A stretch of 64,000 bases of DNA from positions 99,844,115 to 99,908,114 of the forward strand of contig OY759214.1 of the NCBI GenBank assembly GCA_963662175.1, read 5' to 3'. The translations under genes were made by a program, and so were the position numbers. Below, one piece after another: positions 63,894 through 64,000 of the stretch (positions are counted from its first letter, which is position 1; every line of letters starts with the position of its first letter). This stretch comes from Aradus depressus. Lineage: Eukaryota; Arthropoda; Insecta; Hemiptera; Aradidae. The notes below the pieces were generated by a model. It did no database searches, was not told the origin of the DNA, and worked only from the letters and a program-made list of their open reading frames with translations.

Positions 63894-64000
63894 CCCAGTT
63901 TGCCCTATGTTGGCTGGGTTGGGTCCCTCCCAGTTTGCCCTATTTAGCTGGCTCCCCCCCTCCAGTTTGCCCTTTGTTAACTCGGCAATGTTTCCCCAAC
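63894..64000. repeat. Short GC-richer tandem repeat at window edge (about 35 bp, 3 units)
   Basis: 'cccagtttgccctatgttgg' at 63894, 'cccagtttgccctatttagc' at 63929 and 'ccagtttgccctttgttaac' at 63962 form three diverged units of 33-35 bp. The array runs to the window end and may continue. Confidence 0.8.

Noticed and set aside
1..64000. Host protein-coding gene, rRNA or integrated virus
   Set aside because: No frame longer than 141 codons, no conserved domain outside retroelements, no rRNA-like conserved blocks and no viral replication or capsid motif were seen. Small exons without a recognisable domain cannot be excluded by eye.

Overview
This window is AT-rich, repeat-dense eukaryotic nuclear DNA. 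No protein-coding host gene could be supported. The longest open reading frame is 141 codons, and every reading frame that resembles a known protein is a broken retrotransposon remnant. The retroelement mix is typical of arthropods: Jockey-, R1-, RTE- and I-like LINE tails, Penelope-like sequences, pogo- and mariner-type MITEs, and a tRNA-derived SINE. The SINE tail is built of CCTAA, the complement of the arthropod telomere unit TTAGG. An insect, perhaps a hemipteran, is the most natural reading, but the species cannot be fixed from sequence alone.

Layout. 0-5 kb: decayed copies of an abundant interspersed family (here family G) and an R1-like LINE tail with a 10-bp target-site duplication (TSD). 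7-14.3 kb: SINE fragments, an (AT)n(GT)n microsatellite, an inverted-repeat element carrying two hammerhead-like cores inside an 11-bp TSD, and three LINE tails. 17.5-21 kb: an I-like LINE tail, two more hammerhead-associated repeats and a pogo-type MITE with repeated subterminal motifs. 23.5-33.2 kb: a roughly 0.9-kb dispersed repeat in two copies, SINEs and a mariner-type MITE. 34.6-43.7 kb: family F repeats, two local palindromic rearrangements and a 270-bp repeat pair. 44.5-48.7 kb: a SINE with TSD, a Jockey pseudogene, an RNase H-like remnant and a GC-rich 80-bp minisatellite. 49-60 kb: SINEs, family G, a large foldback, hammerhead-associated families D and E, and a degenerate Penelope GIY-YIG segment whose upstream part has been amplified into twelve 74-bp tandem units. 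60.5-64 kb: a young SINE with a perfect 14-bp TSD, then a 256-bp palindrome with a complete hammerhead motif in each arm inside a 10-bp TSD.

The strongest unusual signal is the repeated occurrence of type-I hammerhead-ribozyme-like cores (CTGANGA, short stem II, GAAA, minimal stem III, TH). They occur at about 10 loci in at least four unrelated sequence families, often as divergent inverted pairs. Hammerheads are known in the terminal repeats of Penelope-like elements, and the window holds a Penelope GIY-YIG remnant. I therefore infer that these are Penelope-type termini or their non-autonomous derivatives. Only the 62-kb pair keeps stems I, II and III.

Limits: all repeat boundaries and homologies were judged by eye. 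Family names other than the broad classes are mine.
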